64,000 nucleotides of DNA from Candidatus Agathobaculum intestinipullorum (GCA_019117485.1 DWZQ01000037.1:1-64000), one strand, 5' to 3'. Numbered from the stretch's first letter, positions 20,446 through 30,167 are shown. Numbers and translations are program-made. The notes: a model not told the origin generated them from the letters alone.

Positions 20446-22448
20446 ACCGGCTTCGCCCCATGCAACGCATATTCCTGCTTGAGGTCGCGCTCTGCCTTGA
20501 GGCACAGGTGTACAAGGATCGCCGCAAAGGCTGCCACCACAACCAGACCGGGCAGGAAGCCTGCGCCAAACGAGCCTGTCGTGACCAGCGTGCCGATCTG
20601 GTAAACCAGATAGCCGACCGAGTAGCCCACGCCCATCTGCAAGCCGATGCCGCCCCACAGCCACTTGGCACTCTTCATTTCGGAGTTCATTGCGCCGATG
20701 GCCGCAAAGCACGGCGGGGTGTACAGGTTGAACATCAGGTAGGCCAGCGCCGCGACCTTGGTGATCGCAATGATACCCGCGACTTCGCCGCCGGCACCCT
20801 CGAGCATGGCCAGTTCATCGGTATCGATGAAATTCTCCAGCCCAACAAAGCACACCGCCAGCGTACCGACCACATTTTCCTTGGCGATAAAGCCGGTGAC
20901 TGCCGCTGCGGCCAGCTGCCAGCTCAGCACGCCTACAACCGGCACCAGCAGATACGCAAACGGCCCTGCAATGGATGCCAAAATGGACGCATCCGCTGTT
21001 TCTGCCACCTGAAAACGCCAATCAAAGGTCTGCATGACCTGTACCGCCGTGTTACACAGCAGGATGATCGTCGCGGCCTTGACGATATACGCCCAGCCGC
21101 GTGCGCACATCGCTTTGAACGCAAACGCCAGCGACGGCACCTTATACTCCGGCAGCTCGATGATGAAGAAGGACTTGCGGTTTTTATAGCCCGCAATTTT
21201 ATTCACCAGCAGCGCGCCGAGGAAGATCAATACAATGCCAGTGAAGTACATCACAAAGCTGACCCATCCCGCGTCGTCAAAGAACGCGCCCGCAAACAGC
21301 GCAATGACCGGGATCTTCGCGCCGCAGGGCATGAACGGCGTCAGCATCGCGGTCGCGCGGCGCTCACGCTCATTGCGGATGGTGCGGCTGGCCATTACGC
21401 CGGGAATCGCGCAGCCCGTACCAATGACAAACGGGATGACCGACTTGCCGGACAGGCCGACCTTCTTGAAGATCGGGTCGAGCACGACTGCGACACGCGA
21501 CATGTAACCGCAGTCCTCCAGCAGCGCGATCAGGAAATACATGACCATCACGAGCGGCAGGAAGCCGACGACCGCGCCGACGCCGCCGATGATACCGTCC
21601 ACCAGCAGGGCGGACAGCAACGGGTTGGCATTCGCCAGCATTTCTCCAGCCCATGCCTGGAAGGTTTCAATCCATGCCACCAGTGTATCCGCAATCAGCG
21701 GCCCTACCCAGACCTGCGAAATCTCAAACACCAGATACATAACGGCTGCAAAAATCGGGATACCCAGCAGCTTGTTGGTCAGCACGGCGTCGATCTTGTC
21801 GCCCGTGCCCTGATCGCGGGTGAGCACCTTGCGCGTTTCCACCTGCTTTACCAGCTGGTTTACAAAAGCGAAGCGGTCGCGGTCAGCCTGCTCGACCGCC
21901 TTTTTGTCGGTTAGGTCGATATCCGCCTGTTCGTAAGGCGCGCGCTGCGTCTCCCCCCGATGCTCCACCGCCGCCGCGACTGCACTTTTCAGCCCCTCAG
22001 CCATCGTGGACACGGTTTCGATCACCGGACAGCCCAGCTTTTCCGAAAGCGCCTTGACGTTGATGTTGGTCTGCTTTTTGGCGTTGATATCGCTCTTGTT
22101 GAGCGCCACAACCACCGGAATGCCCAGCTCGAGCAGCTGCGTGGTGAAAAACAGGCTGCGGCTCAGGTTGGTCGCGTCGACGATATTGATAATCGCGTCC
22201 GGGCGCTCATTGCGCACATACGAGCTGGTAATGCTCTCCTCCGAGGTAAACGGCGACATGGAGTACGCGCCGGGCAGATCGACTGCGATCAGCTCCTCCG
22301 CGCCGCTGCAATAGGCTTTTTTGATCGGATGCTCTTTCTTTTCCACCGTCACACCAGCCCAGTTGCCCACTTTTTCGTTACGCCCGGTCAAGGCGTTGTA
22401 CATGGTGGTCTTGCCGGAGTTCGGGTTGCCTGTCAGGGCAATACGCAT
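20442..22448 (-). CDS. feoB: Ferrous iron transport protein B
   Basis: MRIALTGNPNSGKTTMYNALTGRNEKVGNWAGVTVEKKE G-domain, VDLPGAYS, Gate/FeoB_C TM domains. Confidence 0.97.
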   Translation of the reverse strand: MRIALTGNPNSGKTTMYNALTGRNEKVGNWAGVTVEKKEHPIKKAYCSGAEELIAVDLPGAYSMSPFTSEESITSSYVRNERPDAIINIVDATNLSRSLFFTTQLLELGIPVVVALNKSDINAKKQTNINVKALSEKLGCPVIETVSTMAEGLKSAVAAAVEHRGETQRAPYEQADIDLTDKKAVEQADRDRFAFVNQLVKQVETRKVLTRDQGTGDKIDAVLTNKLLGIPIFAAVMYLVFEISQVWVGPLIADTLVAWIETFQAWAGEMLANANPLLSALLVDGIIGGVGAVVGFLPLVMVMYFLIALLEDCGYMSRVAVVLDPIFKKVGLSGKSVIPFVIGTGCAIPGVMASRTIRNERERRATAMLTPFMPCGAKIPVIALFAGAFFDDAGWVSFVMYFTGIVLIFLGALLVNKIAGYKNRKSFFIIELPEYKVPSLAFAFKAMCARGWAYIVKAATIILLCNTAVQVMQTFDWRFQVAETADASILASIAGPFAYLLVPVVGVLSWQLAAAAVTGFIAKENVVGTLAVCFVGLENFIDTDELAMLEGAGGEVAGIIAITKVAALAYLMFNLYTPPCFAAIGAMNSEMKSAKWLWGGIGLQMGVGYSVGYLVYQIGTLVTTGSFGAGFLPGLVVVAAFAAILVHLCLKAERDLKQEYALHGAKPV

Positions 22449-22557
22449 AAGTATTTCCTCCTCTTCATGGTATCCTTGCGGATCTATTACAGCACACATC
22501 AGTTAGCATTGGACAACCGATATGTGGGGTAAAACACGGCTATGGCCATTGAAGGCA

Positions 22558-22779
22558 TCAAATCTGAATCGCAGCCGCCAGCTGGCGGTCGATGTTATAC
22601 CGGCCATCCTTGATGGAGACAACGCAGCCACCTTTCCGATGCGCCACAACGGTGATCGGTTCACCGGGATAGCAGCCCAGAGAGAACAGGAACGCATCCA
22701 GCTCCTCGTCATCGGTATCAATCTGCTGCACCATGTACTCTTTCCCCTCGAGCGCATCGGCTAAAGTCATTTGATCCAT
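22558..22779 (-). CDS. feoA: FeoA domain protein
   Basis: 73 aa SH3-like: MTLADALEGKEYMVQQIDTDDEELDAFLFSLGCYPGEPITVV. Confidence 0.88.
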   Translation of the reverse strand: MDQMTLADALEGKEYMVQQIDTDDEELDAFLFSLGCYPGEPITVVAHRKGGCVVSIKDGRYNIDRQLAAAIQI

Positions 22780-22843
22780 TCGGCTCCCTTCTTTTCCAAA
22801 CGGTTGCTACACAAGTTAGCAATGCACAACTTATAATGCAAAT

Positions 22844-22900
22844 AATAGGTTAGTCTCAACTAACCTATTAAAGTATATGGCACTACAACGGCTTTGTCAA
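22844..22900 (-). promoter_or_regulatory. feo promoter with perfect 26-bp palindromic operator directly downstream of the -10
   Basis: Minus strand TTGACA (22895-22900), 17-nt spacer, TATACT (22872-22877); operator AATAGGTTAGT-CTCA-ACTAACCTATT (22844-22869). Confidence 0.8.
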
Positions 22901-22981
22901 GTACATTTTACCGAAAAATTGGTTTTTCTCCGATATACGGCCCGCCGCACGCTCCCCCTGCTGCGGCTTGCACAAAACACA

Positions 22982-23022
22982 TCGTCCCGCCAGCCACACC
23001 TTAACGTGTGACCGACGGGACG
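22982..23022 (-). terminator. Long imperfect hairpin downstream of the SprA-like gene
   Basis: CGTCCCG-TCGG-TCACAC-GTTAAG-GTGTGG-CTGG-CGGGACG on the minus strand. Confidence 0.55.
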
Positions 23023-23043
23023 ATATTCCTGTGCTGTCTGGTA

Positions 23044-23883
23044 TTATGCAACCGACTGGAAAGCGCTGGGCATTTCCTCCGGCTGCTGATAACGCTCGGC
23101 AGTTTGCGCCGCGCGTGTGGTCGTGCGGGTAGTACCGCCGGACACATAGACCTTGCCGCACTCCGGGCAAATCGCAGTATGCATCGTGACCGACTGGCTG
23201 ACGACCTCGCGGCCATCCCGCTGCGCCTGTGCCTGCTCGCGGGTGACGTGCTCCTGCTCGTGGCCACGCACCGCGGCAGCTGCCTGCTCGGGCGCGATGT
23301 TGGTAGGCGTCTGGTAGGACACGCCCGGGTCATCCGACTCATCCTGATACTTGCGTTCCTTACAGGTCTGGCACTCGCCTTCCTCCATGACCTCTTGCGC
23401 CGACTTGGTTTCCTCGGCTTTTTGCCCCGCCTGCGCAGCCGCTGCATCCTGCCCCGGAATCGGGGATACGTCCTGTTCCTGTCCGGCCAAAGCAGTCGCG
23501 GCCTCAGGCATCGCCTGTCCGGAAAGCGCCGATGCGGCACCCGTCTGCCCCGCCATCGCGGCTGCGGCCTCGGGCATCGCCTGCCCTGCCGCCGGTGCGT
23601 CTGCCGGGTTCAGGTACTGGATACGGCTGCGGACAGCCAGTTCAGTCGGGTCGACCCCCTCACGCTGGAATGGCAGCTGCGGCTCTTGCTGCACGGTTTG
23701 TGCAGCCTGCGTCGCATCCCGCTGCACCGAAGCGACGGCCGGCACAGGAGAGACCGGTACAGACTGTGCCCGACTGACCGGGCTGACGGCTTCCGTACTG
23801 CGCGCCGCACGGGACAGGTAACCGGATGTATAGGCATTAGAATATCCCATCCCTACGGCTTGTAAACCAAACATATCTCTCAC
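23044..23883 (-). CDS. SprA-related / putative metalloprotease-like protein
   Basis: C-terminal AAAVRGHEQEHVTREQAQAQRDGREVVSQSVTMHTAICPECGKVYVSGGTTRTTT; Ala/Gln-rich repeat region upstream. Confidence 0.7.
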   Translation of the reverse strand: MRDMFGLQAVGMGYSNAYTSGYLSRAARSTEAVSPVSRAQSVPVSPVPAVASVQRDATQAAQTVQQEPQLPFQREGVDPTELAVRSRIQYLNPADAPAAGQAMPEAAAAMAGQTGAASALSGQAMPEAATALAGQEQDVSPIPGQDAAAAQAGQKAEETKSAQEVMEEGECQTCKERKYQDESDDPGVSYQTPTNIAPEQAAAAVRGHEQEHVTREQAQAQRDGREVVSQSVTMHTAICPECGKVYVSGGTTRTTTRAAQTAERYQQPEEMPSAFQSVA

Positions 23884-24032
23884 CCTTTCCGCCTGTCTGG
23901 CTGATTGTTATCGCTTTTATTGTACCGCACTTTTGCGCCGTTCTCAAGGGGTATCGCAACAACCTCGGAAAAAAATCCCGGCGCGGAAACTGTTTTGACA
24001 GCCGCAAGCGGGCCGCCCAGCCGGACGGCCCG

Positions 24033-24740
24033 CTATTCCTGCAATTTTTCACGCAGGGCGGCAATCGCGCGCTTTTCGATGCGCGACACCTGCACCTGCG
24101 ACACCCCAATGATACGCGACACCTGCTGCTGTGTCAGGTCGCGTGAAAAACGCAGCGCGAGCACCTGCCGCTCGCGCTCGGGCAGCGCATGGATCGCTTC
24201 GCCTAGCGACAGGTACAGGCAGGCGCGCTCCTCCATGCCCTCGTCCCCGACCAGATCGCCCAGCCGCCCGCCGCCGGACAACTCGCGCTCGAACGAGTCG
24301 ACCGTCACCTCCGCCTGCTCACAGGATGCGACCTCCTCGGCCGTCAACCCGGCGGCTTCCGCCACCTCGGACACCGTCGGCGAGCGCCCGGTGCGCCCCT
24401 CCAGTTCGGCCTGCACGCGCCGCACGCGCGCGGCGCGTTCTTTCACCGCCCGGCCGATCTTGACCGCGCCGTCATCCCGCAGGAAGCGCCTGATCTCACC
24501 CGCGATTTTGGGCACCGCATAAGTAGAAAACTCATTGCCAAGCGCCGCGTCAAAGCCGCGCACCGCCTTGATAAAACCCACGCACGCCAGCTGGTACAGG
24601 TCGTCCGGCTCCGCGCCACGGCCATAGTACCGCCGTGCGATCGACCAGATCAGCCCGCTGTTCTCTTCGATCAGCTGCGCCTCGGCATCGCGATTCCCTG
24701 CGGCGGCCTGTTCGAGCAGCGCACGCATTTCGCCGGTCAC
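24033..24740 (-). CDS. sigF: RNA polymerase sporulation sigma factor SigF
   Basis: Sigma-70 regions 2-4; downstream of spoIIAB with 4-nt overlap. Confidence 0.93.
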   Translation of the reverse strand: MTGEMRALLEQAAAGNRDAEAQLIEENSGLIWSIARRYYGRGAEPDDLYQLACVGFIKAVRGFDAALGNEFSTYAVPKIAGEIRRFLRDDGAVKIGRAVKERAARVRRVQAELEGRTGRSPTVSEVAEAAGLTAEEVASCEQAEVTVDSFERELSGGGRLGDLVGDEGMEERACLYLSLGEAIHALPERERQVLALRFSRDLTQQQVSRIIGVSQVQVSRIEKRAIAALREKLQE

Positions 24741-25174
24741 GCGCCGCGCTCCCGCAACAGCTTGACCATCGTCACCACCGTGCCCTTGCCCATTGTAGAA
24801 CGCACGCGCAGCTTATCGGTAAACGACTCCATGATGGTAAAGCCCATGCCGCTGCGGGTGTCGTCGCCTGTGGTGAACATCGGCTGGCGCGCCCGCTCCA
24901 CATTCTCGATGCCGCGTCCGGCATCTTTGACCTTGATTTCCAGCGCACGCCCCTCGAACAGCCGCACCGTGACCGTGATAAACCCGCTTTTCTCTGCATA
25001 ACCATGTACGATCGCGTTGGTCACCGCCTCGGACACGACGGTTTTGATATCACCCAGCTCCTCCATCGTCGGGTCGAGCTGGGAGACAAACGCGCCCACC
25101 GCCTGCCGGGCAAACGCCTCGTTGACCGACCGGCTCTCGAATTTCAGGCTCATTTTGTTTACGACTGCACGCAA
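24737..25174 (-). CDS. spoIIAB: Anti-sigma F factor (HATPase)
   Basis: LDPTMEELGDIKTVVSEAVTNAIVHGY...DAGRGIENVERARQPMFTT...RSGMGFTIMESF. Confidence 0.93.
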   Translation of the reverse strand: MRAVVNKMSLKFESRSVNEAFARQAVGAFVSQLDPTMEELGDIKTVVSEAVTNAIVHGYAEKSGFITVTVRLFEGRALEIKVKDAGRGIENVERARQPMFTTGDDTRSGMGFTIMESFTDKLRVRSTMGKGTVVTMVKLLRERGA

Positions 25175-25494
25175 CTTACGTCCCCCCTTTCAAACACCAT
25201 CACCTGCGGCAGGCCGGATGCCTCAAACACCCGCATGGCCTGCGGCGGTGCGCCGCGCACGACGAACTCATATCCGCTGCGCGCGCAGGTGCGGTGCAGG
25301 TGCAGCACGACAGCCAGCCCCGAGCTGTCCATGAACGTCAGCCCGGCCAAATCCAGCACCAGCTTTTCGCAGGGATAGAGCACCAGCAGATCCTCGGCCT
25401 GCTCAATTGCGCTGCGCGCGGCATGGTGGTCGAGTTCGCCCGCGAGCGACACGGTCAGCACGCCCTCGTGCTCGGCCTGTGTAATATGCAGCAT
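25159..25494 (-). CDS. spoIIAA: Anti-anti-sigma factor (STAS)
   Basis: LAGELDHHAARS...LVLDLAGLTFMDSSGLAVVL. Confidence 0.92.
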   Translation of the reverse strand: MLHITQAEHEGVLTVSLAGELDHHAARSAIEQAEDLLVLYPCEKLVLDLAGLTFMDSSGLAVVLHLHRTCARSGYEFVVRGAPPQAMRVFEASGLPQVMVFERGDVSCVQS

Positions 25495-25529
25495 TTCGTT
25501 TTCACCTCGTTTTTCAGCCATAACAAAAA

Positions 25530-25563
25530 GGCTTGTACCCATTTCAGTACAAGCCTTAGTTTA
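25530..25563 (-). terminator. Hairpin downstream of folC
   Basis: AAGGCTTGTAC-CCATTTCA-GTACAAGCCTT. Confidence 0.7.
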
Positions 25564-25578
25564 CCAGTTATTCCCTTT

Positions 25579-26883
25579 TTATTCTGCCGTTTTCTGTCGC
25601 GCGCGCAGGATTTTTTCCGCCTCGCCGATCAGGTAAAGCGAGCCGCACAGCAGCACGCAGTCGCGCGGGGCGGCCTTTTCAAGCGCCATCGAAATTGCGT
25701 GCTCCGCCGTATGGCAATCGTACACCTCGGGGCAGTGCTGCTCGGCAATGGCGGCGGCGGTCTGCGCGGGCAGGGCGCGCGCGTCCTCCTCGGGCGCACA
25801 GGCAAAAAACACATCCGCCCGGCGCGCCATTTCATAAATACAGCGGGCATAGTCCTTGTCGCGCACCATGCCCATCACGACCAACAGGCGACGCATCTTG
25901 AGCAGTTCATCCACCGTGCGGCAGAGCGCGGCCACGCCTGCGGCATTGTGCGCCCCGTCGAGCAGCACGAGCGGCGCGTCGCCCAGCCGTTCCAGCCGGC
26001 CGGGCATGCGCGCGCGGGCCATCCCGCGCACCTCGGCCTCCACCGTGATATCCCAACCGCGCGACCGCAGCGCCGCGACCGTACGGTGCGCGGTTCCGGC
26101 GTTCTGCAATTGGTGCCGCCCGGGCATCGGGATGGTAAACCCCTGCCCCCCGCGCACATAGGCCGCGCCGTCGATGTCGCAGCGCAGCACCTGCATATCC
26201 TCGCTGCCGTCAAACCAGTCCGCGCCAGCCGCAGCGCACGCGCGCCGGATGGGCGGCAGTGCTTCGTCCGGCTGGCCGTCCGCACACACGACCGTGCAGC
26301 CCGGCTTGATGATTGCGGCCTTTTCCGCCGCGATCTGCCCGACTGTATCGCCCAGTACGGCCGTGTGGTCCAGCGAGATCGGCGTTAAAACGCATACCTC
26401 CGCCGCGCGGATGACATTGGTCGCGTCAAACCGGCCGCCAAGGCCGGTTTCGAGCACGACGATGTCGCACTGCTGCTCAGCAAAGTAGAGGAACGCGACA
26501 GCAGTTGTGAACTCAAACTCCCCGATGTGCTCGCCTTCCGGTAAGGTCAGTCCCGCGCACGCACGCGCGACGCGCTCGGACAGGCGGGTCAGGTCGGCGT
26601 CCGGGATGAGCACGCCGTCCACGCGGATGCGCTCATGGAACTGCACAAGGTAAGGCGAGGTGTACAACCCGACGCGATAGCCTGCCGCACGCAGCACCGC
26701 GTCGACCATGCAGGCGGTCGACCCTTTGCCGTTCGTGCCCGCCAGATGGACGAACTTCAGCCCGTCCTGCGGATTGCCCAGCGCCGCGCACAGTGCGCGG
26801 ATGCGGTGCAGGCCGGGCGTGCCGGAAAAACGCCCGAGCGAGTGGATATACTCTACGGCGGTTTTGGGAATAGCCGTTTGCAT
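25579..26883 (-). CDS. folC: Bifunctional folylpolyglutamate synthase/dihydrofolate synthase
   Basis: GRFSGTPGLHRIRALCAALGNPQDGLKFVHLAGTNGKGSTACMVDAVLR. Confidence 0.95.
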   Translation of the reverse strand: MQTAIPKTAVEYIHSLGRFSGTPGLHRIRALCAALGNPQDGLKFVHLAGTNGKGSTACMVDAVLRAAGYRVGLYTSPYLVQFHERIRVDGVLIPDADLTRLSERVARACAGLTLPEGEHIGEFEFTTAVAFLYFAEQQCDIVVLETGLGGRFDATNVIRAAEVCVLTPISLDHTAVLGDTVGQIAAEKAAIIKPGCTVVCADGQPDEALPPIRRACAAAGADWFDGSEDMQVLRCDIDGAAYVRGGQGFTIPMPGRHQLQNAGTAHRTVAALRSRGWDITVEAEVRGMARARMPGRLERLGDAPLVLLDGAHNAAGVAALCRTVDELLKMRRLLVVMGMVRDKDYARCIYEMARRADVFFACAPEEDARALPAQTAAAIAEQHCPEVYDCHTAEHAISMALEKAAPRDCVLLCGSLYLIGEAEKILRARQKTAE

Positions 26884-26902
26884 ACTCTTTCCCTCCTATC
26901 CC

Positions 26903-27694
26903 CTATCGTGTTGTGTATCTTCCGAGCACCCGCAGCGCGCGCTCTATCTCGACAGGCTCACGGAAGTTGTTGCGGTAGACCTCGATCATCGTATGCCCGT
27001 TGTATCCAATCGACCGCAGGCGCGAGAAAAAGTCCGCGTAGTCCATCGTGCCGTCGCCGGGCAGCAGGCAGCTCTGCTCGGCGGAAAAGTCGTTGATATG
27101 CACGTTCACCAGCCGGTCACCCATCGCGTCGAGGAAATCCCGCCAGTTGTGCCCCGCGCGGTAAGCCTGTTTGATATCCAGCGTGTACCGCAGTTCCGGT
27201 ACATCGCGGTAGAGCGCGTGGATAAACGCGGGGTCGTGCGAGCGGCACCACGCGACATTCTCCTGCGCCAGCGTCACGCCACAGGCCGACGCCAACGCGC
27301 AAAGACGGCGGTAGGCCGCGCACTTGCGCTCCCAGCGGGCGGGGTCGTCCGCATGGCCCATGTCGCGCTCCCCGTGAAAGGTAAAATACTGCGCGCCCAG
27401 CGCGGCCGCGCACTCAAAATACCGCTGGTATTGCAGCATGCCGTCCTCGGTGCGGCGGGCGTAATCGGAAAACAGCAGCATGCCCTCCATCAGCGAGGTG
27501 TAAGGGTGGACGGACACAACCTCCAGCCCAAGGCTGCGCGCCTCGGCGCCCAGTCCCTCATAAAACCGTGGGGAAAACTCGCTTTCGGTGTTGAAAAAGA
27601 TCTCGATCGCGTGCACGCCCAGACCCGCGAGGATTTGCAGGCTCTCCTCAAGCGGCTGTGGGTAAAAGCACGCGGTGGATATGCCGACGCGCAT
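26903..27694 (-). CDS. Sugar phosphate isomerase/epimerase family protein
   Basis: MRVGISTACFYPQPLEESLQILAGLGVHAIEIFFNTESEF...VHINDFS TIM barrel. Confidence 0.85.
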   Translation of the reverse strand: MRVGISTACFYPQPLEESLQILAGLGVHAIEIFFNTESEFSPRFYEGLGAEARSLGLEVVSVHPYTSLMEGMLLFSDYARRTEDGMLQYQRYFECAAALGAQYFTFHGERDMGHADDPARWERKCAAYRRLCALASACGVTLAQENVAWCRSHDPAFIHALYRDVPELRYTLDIKQAYRAGHNWRDFLDAMGDRLVNVHINDFSAEQSCLLPGDGTMDYADFFSRLRSIGYNGHTMIEVYRNNFREPVEIERALRVLGRYTTR

Positions 27695-27723
27695 ATGGTT
27701 GCTCCTCTCAAGATTTCAGTGCG

Positions 27724-27757
27724 GCAAAGGCCGAGCTTGTGCCCGGCCTTTGTTTTT
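27724..27757 (-). terminator. Intrinsic hairpin between secDF and epimerase genes
   Basis: CAAAGGCCGAGC-TTGT-GCCCGGCCTTTG with T-run. Confidence 0.6.
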
Positions 27758-27764
27758 ACATGGA

Positions 27765-30167
27765 TTAGATGCGCTTTTTGCGGAACTTCTTACGGAAGAA
27801 CGCCCACAGGCTGCTCGACAGCATGATGGACGACCATGCGCCCGCGAGGATACCGACGATCAGCGGCAGCGTGAACTGCTTGAGCGACGGCACGCCCAGA
27901 ATGAAGATCATGCCGACGGTAAACAGCGTGGTCAGCGAGGTGTTGATGGTACGGCCCATCGTCTGCCATACGCTGCGCTCGGCGACTTCCTCGAACGGCT
28001 CCTTGCGCGCGGTGCGCAGGTTTTCACGCACGCGGTCGAATACGATGATCGACGCGTTGATCGAGTAACCGAAGATGGTCAGCGCCGCAGCGATGAAGTT
28101 GCCGTCCAGCGGAATCTGGAGCCAAACGTAGACCGACAGCATGATCAGCAGGTCGTGCACGAGGCAGACGACTGCCGCCAAGCCGCTGGTCAGCTCAAAG
28201 CGGATGGTGATATAGATCAGCATCAGCACGATAGCGACTACTGCGCACAGGAAGGCCGCACGCTGCAAGTCGGAACCGACCGACGCCGAAACGTCGTTGT
28301 TGTTATAGATATCCGTATCGGCCAGACCGTAAGTCTCGGTCATTTTGTCGATAACGGCTGCGCGCTTCTCCGAATCGATCGAGGTCGAGCGGATCAGCAC
28401 ATTCTCATTGGTGTCGCCCGACGAGGTGACAGAGGACGCAGCAACGCCGGTCGCCTCCTCAAACAGGTCGGCGATCTCGGTTTGCAGGTTCTGGTCGACC
28501 TTCTGATGCATGGCGAACTCCATCTCGGTGCCGCCGGCAAAGTCGATGCTCAGGTTAAAGAAGTTCTGGCCGAAGGGCAGCAGGATGAGCGATACCAGAC
28601 CCGTCGCCACCAACAGCGCCGAAATGCCGCCAAATACCTTAAACTTCTTGATTACCGCAAAGCGCGGACGCAGGGCGTGGTCGTTCAGGCCATACGCCTT
28701 GGGGCTACGGATGCGGAAGTCAACCATGCGGTTGAGCAGGAAGTGGGTCACGGTCAGCGCGGTGAACATGGATACGATAACGCCGATGCCCAGCGTGGTT
28801 GCAAAGCCAACGATCGTGCCGGTGCCGAGGAAGAACAGCACTGCCGCCGCGATCAGGGTGGTGACGTTGGAGTCAAGGATAGCCGTGAACGCGCGCTTGA
28901 AGCCCGAGTCGATCGCGCTCTTGACCGTCTTGCCTGCGCGCAGCTCTTCCTTGATGCGCTCGAAGATGACGACATTGGCGTCGACCGCCATACCAATTGA
29001 CAAAATGATACCTGCGATGCCAGGCAGGGACAGGTTGACGCGGATCAGGCTGAAGATCAGCGCCTCAATCACGATATAGAAGCCCAGCGCAAGGCAGGCA
29101 ACCAGACCGGGAATGCGGTAAACGATCAGCATGAACAGGCAGACCAGCAGCACGCCGATCGCGCCCGCGATCAGCGAAGTGCGCATCGCGTCCGCGCCCA
29201 GCTGCGGGCCGACCGAACGCAGTTCCACCTGCGTCAGCGAGAACGGGATCTGGCCTGCGTTGATCAGGTCGGCCAGTTCCTGCGCGCTCTCACGGGTGAA
29301 GCTGCCCGAAATAACACAGCTTTCGCTGTCAATCGTGCTGCTGACCGACGGATAGGAGATGATCTGGTCGTCCATCACGATAAACAGCTGGTTGGTGCCG
29401 TCGCCGCCATTTTCAGTGGAACGGGCTGCCACGGAAGCGGTGGCCTCAGCGAACTTCTGACGGCCTTCGCTGGTGAACTGCACCTGTACATAGTGTACAT
29501 CGGCAACCTCGGTGCCGGTCGGGCGGCCATAACCGTAAGATGCCTTGGAAATGTCCTCGCCGGTCAGCCATTCCGTACCGTCCGCGTCGAGGAAGCGCAG
29601 CTGCGCGGTGGTGCCGAGCGTCTGCACGGCCTCCTCCGGGTTGGTGATCTGCGGGATCTCAACGGTAACGCGGTTGTCACCGGTCAGGGTGACGGTCGCC
29701 TCGGTGAAGCCCTTGTCGGTCAGACGCTGACGGATGACCTTCTGCACCGAATTCATGTCGTCGCCCAGGTTGGCCATGTCGTAGCCTTCCGGGATCTGCG
29801 CTTCATACACGATACGCGAGCCGCCGACGAGGTCAAGACCCAGACGGATGCCGTTTTCGGTATCGAGCACACTCGGGATGATCGCCTTGAGGTCGGCCGC
29901 CACGGTCTCATCGGCCGCCGTCTCGTCGGTGGCGGTTTCATTGGTCGATGCCGTATCATCGGTAGCCGCATCGTCCGGCGTGGTTTCGTCGGTCGTCGCA
30001 GCACCGTCAGTCGACGTATCTGCACCGGTGTCCGCGGTGTCGCTCACCGCGGCATCCCGGAACGGCATCGTCCAGCCCCCCGGAATATACACACCCGTCA
30101 CCGCTGTCACGCCCAGAAAAGCAATCACGAGCAGGACAGCAATGAAGGAAATTACACTTTTCTTCAC
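27765..30167 (-). CDS. secDF: Fused protein translocase subunit SecDF
   Basis: LGLDLVGGSRIVYEAQ...GMAVDANVVIFERIKEELRAGKT (SecD); SIDFAGGTEMEF...GYSINASIIVFDRVREN (SecF). Confidence 0.96.
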   Translation of the reverse strand: MKKSVISFIAVLLVIAFLGVTAVTGVYIPGGWTMPFRDAAVSDTADTGADTSTDGAATTDETTPDDAATDDTASTNETATDETAADETVAADLKAIIPSVLDTENGIRLGLDLVGGSRIVYEAQIPEGYDMANLGDDMNSVQKVIRQRLTDKGFTEATVTLTGDNRVTVEIPQITNPEEAVQTLGTTAQLRFLDADGTEWLTGEDISKASYGYGRPTGTEVADVHYVQVQFTSEGRQKFAEATASVAARSTENGGDGTNQLFIVMDDQIISYPSVSSTIDSESCVISGSFTRESAQELADLINAGQIPFSLTQVELRSVGPQLGADAMRTSLIAGAIGVLLVCLFMLIVYRIPGLVACLALGFYIVIEALIFSLIRVNLSLPGIAGIILSIGMAVDANVVIFERIKEELRAGKTVKSAIDSGFKRAFTAILDSNVTTLIAAAVLFFLGTGTIVGFATTLGIGVIVSMFTALTVTHFLLNRMVDFRIRSPKAYGLNDHALRPRFAVIKKFKVFGGISALLVATGLVSLILLPFGQNFFNLSIDFAGGTEMEFAMHQKVDQNLQTEIADLFEEATGVAASSVTSSGDTNENVLIRSTSIDSEKRAAVIDKMTETYGLADTDIYNNNDVSASVGSDLQRAAFLCAVVAIVLMLIYITIRFELTSGLAAVVCLVHDLLIMLSVYVWLQIPLDGNFIAAALTIFGYSINASIIVFDRVRENLRTARKEPFEEVAERSVWQTMGRTINTSLTTLFTVGMIFILGVPSLKQFTLPLIVGILAGAWSSIMLSSSLWAFFRKKFRKKRI

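Noticed and set aside
20460-21914. 484-aa plus-strand ORF
   Set aside because: Antisense shadow of feoB; no recognisable domain and no RBS.
25294-29000. Long plus-strand ORFs opposite folC and secDF (364, 372 and 441 aa)
   Set aside because: Antisense to conserved genes; composition typical of reverse-complement coding sequence.
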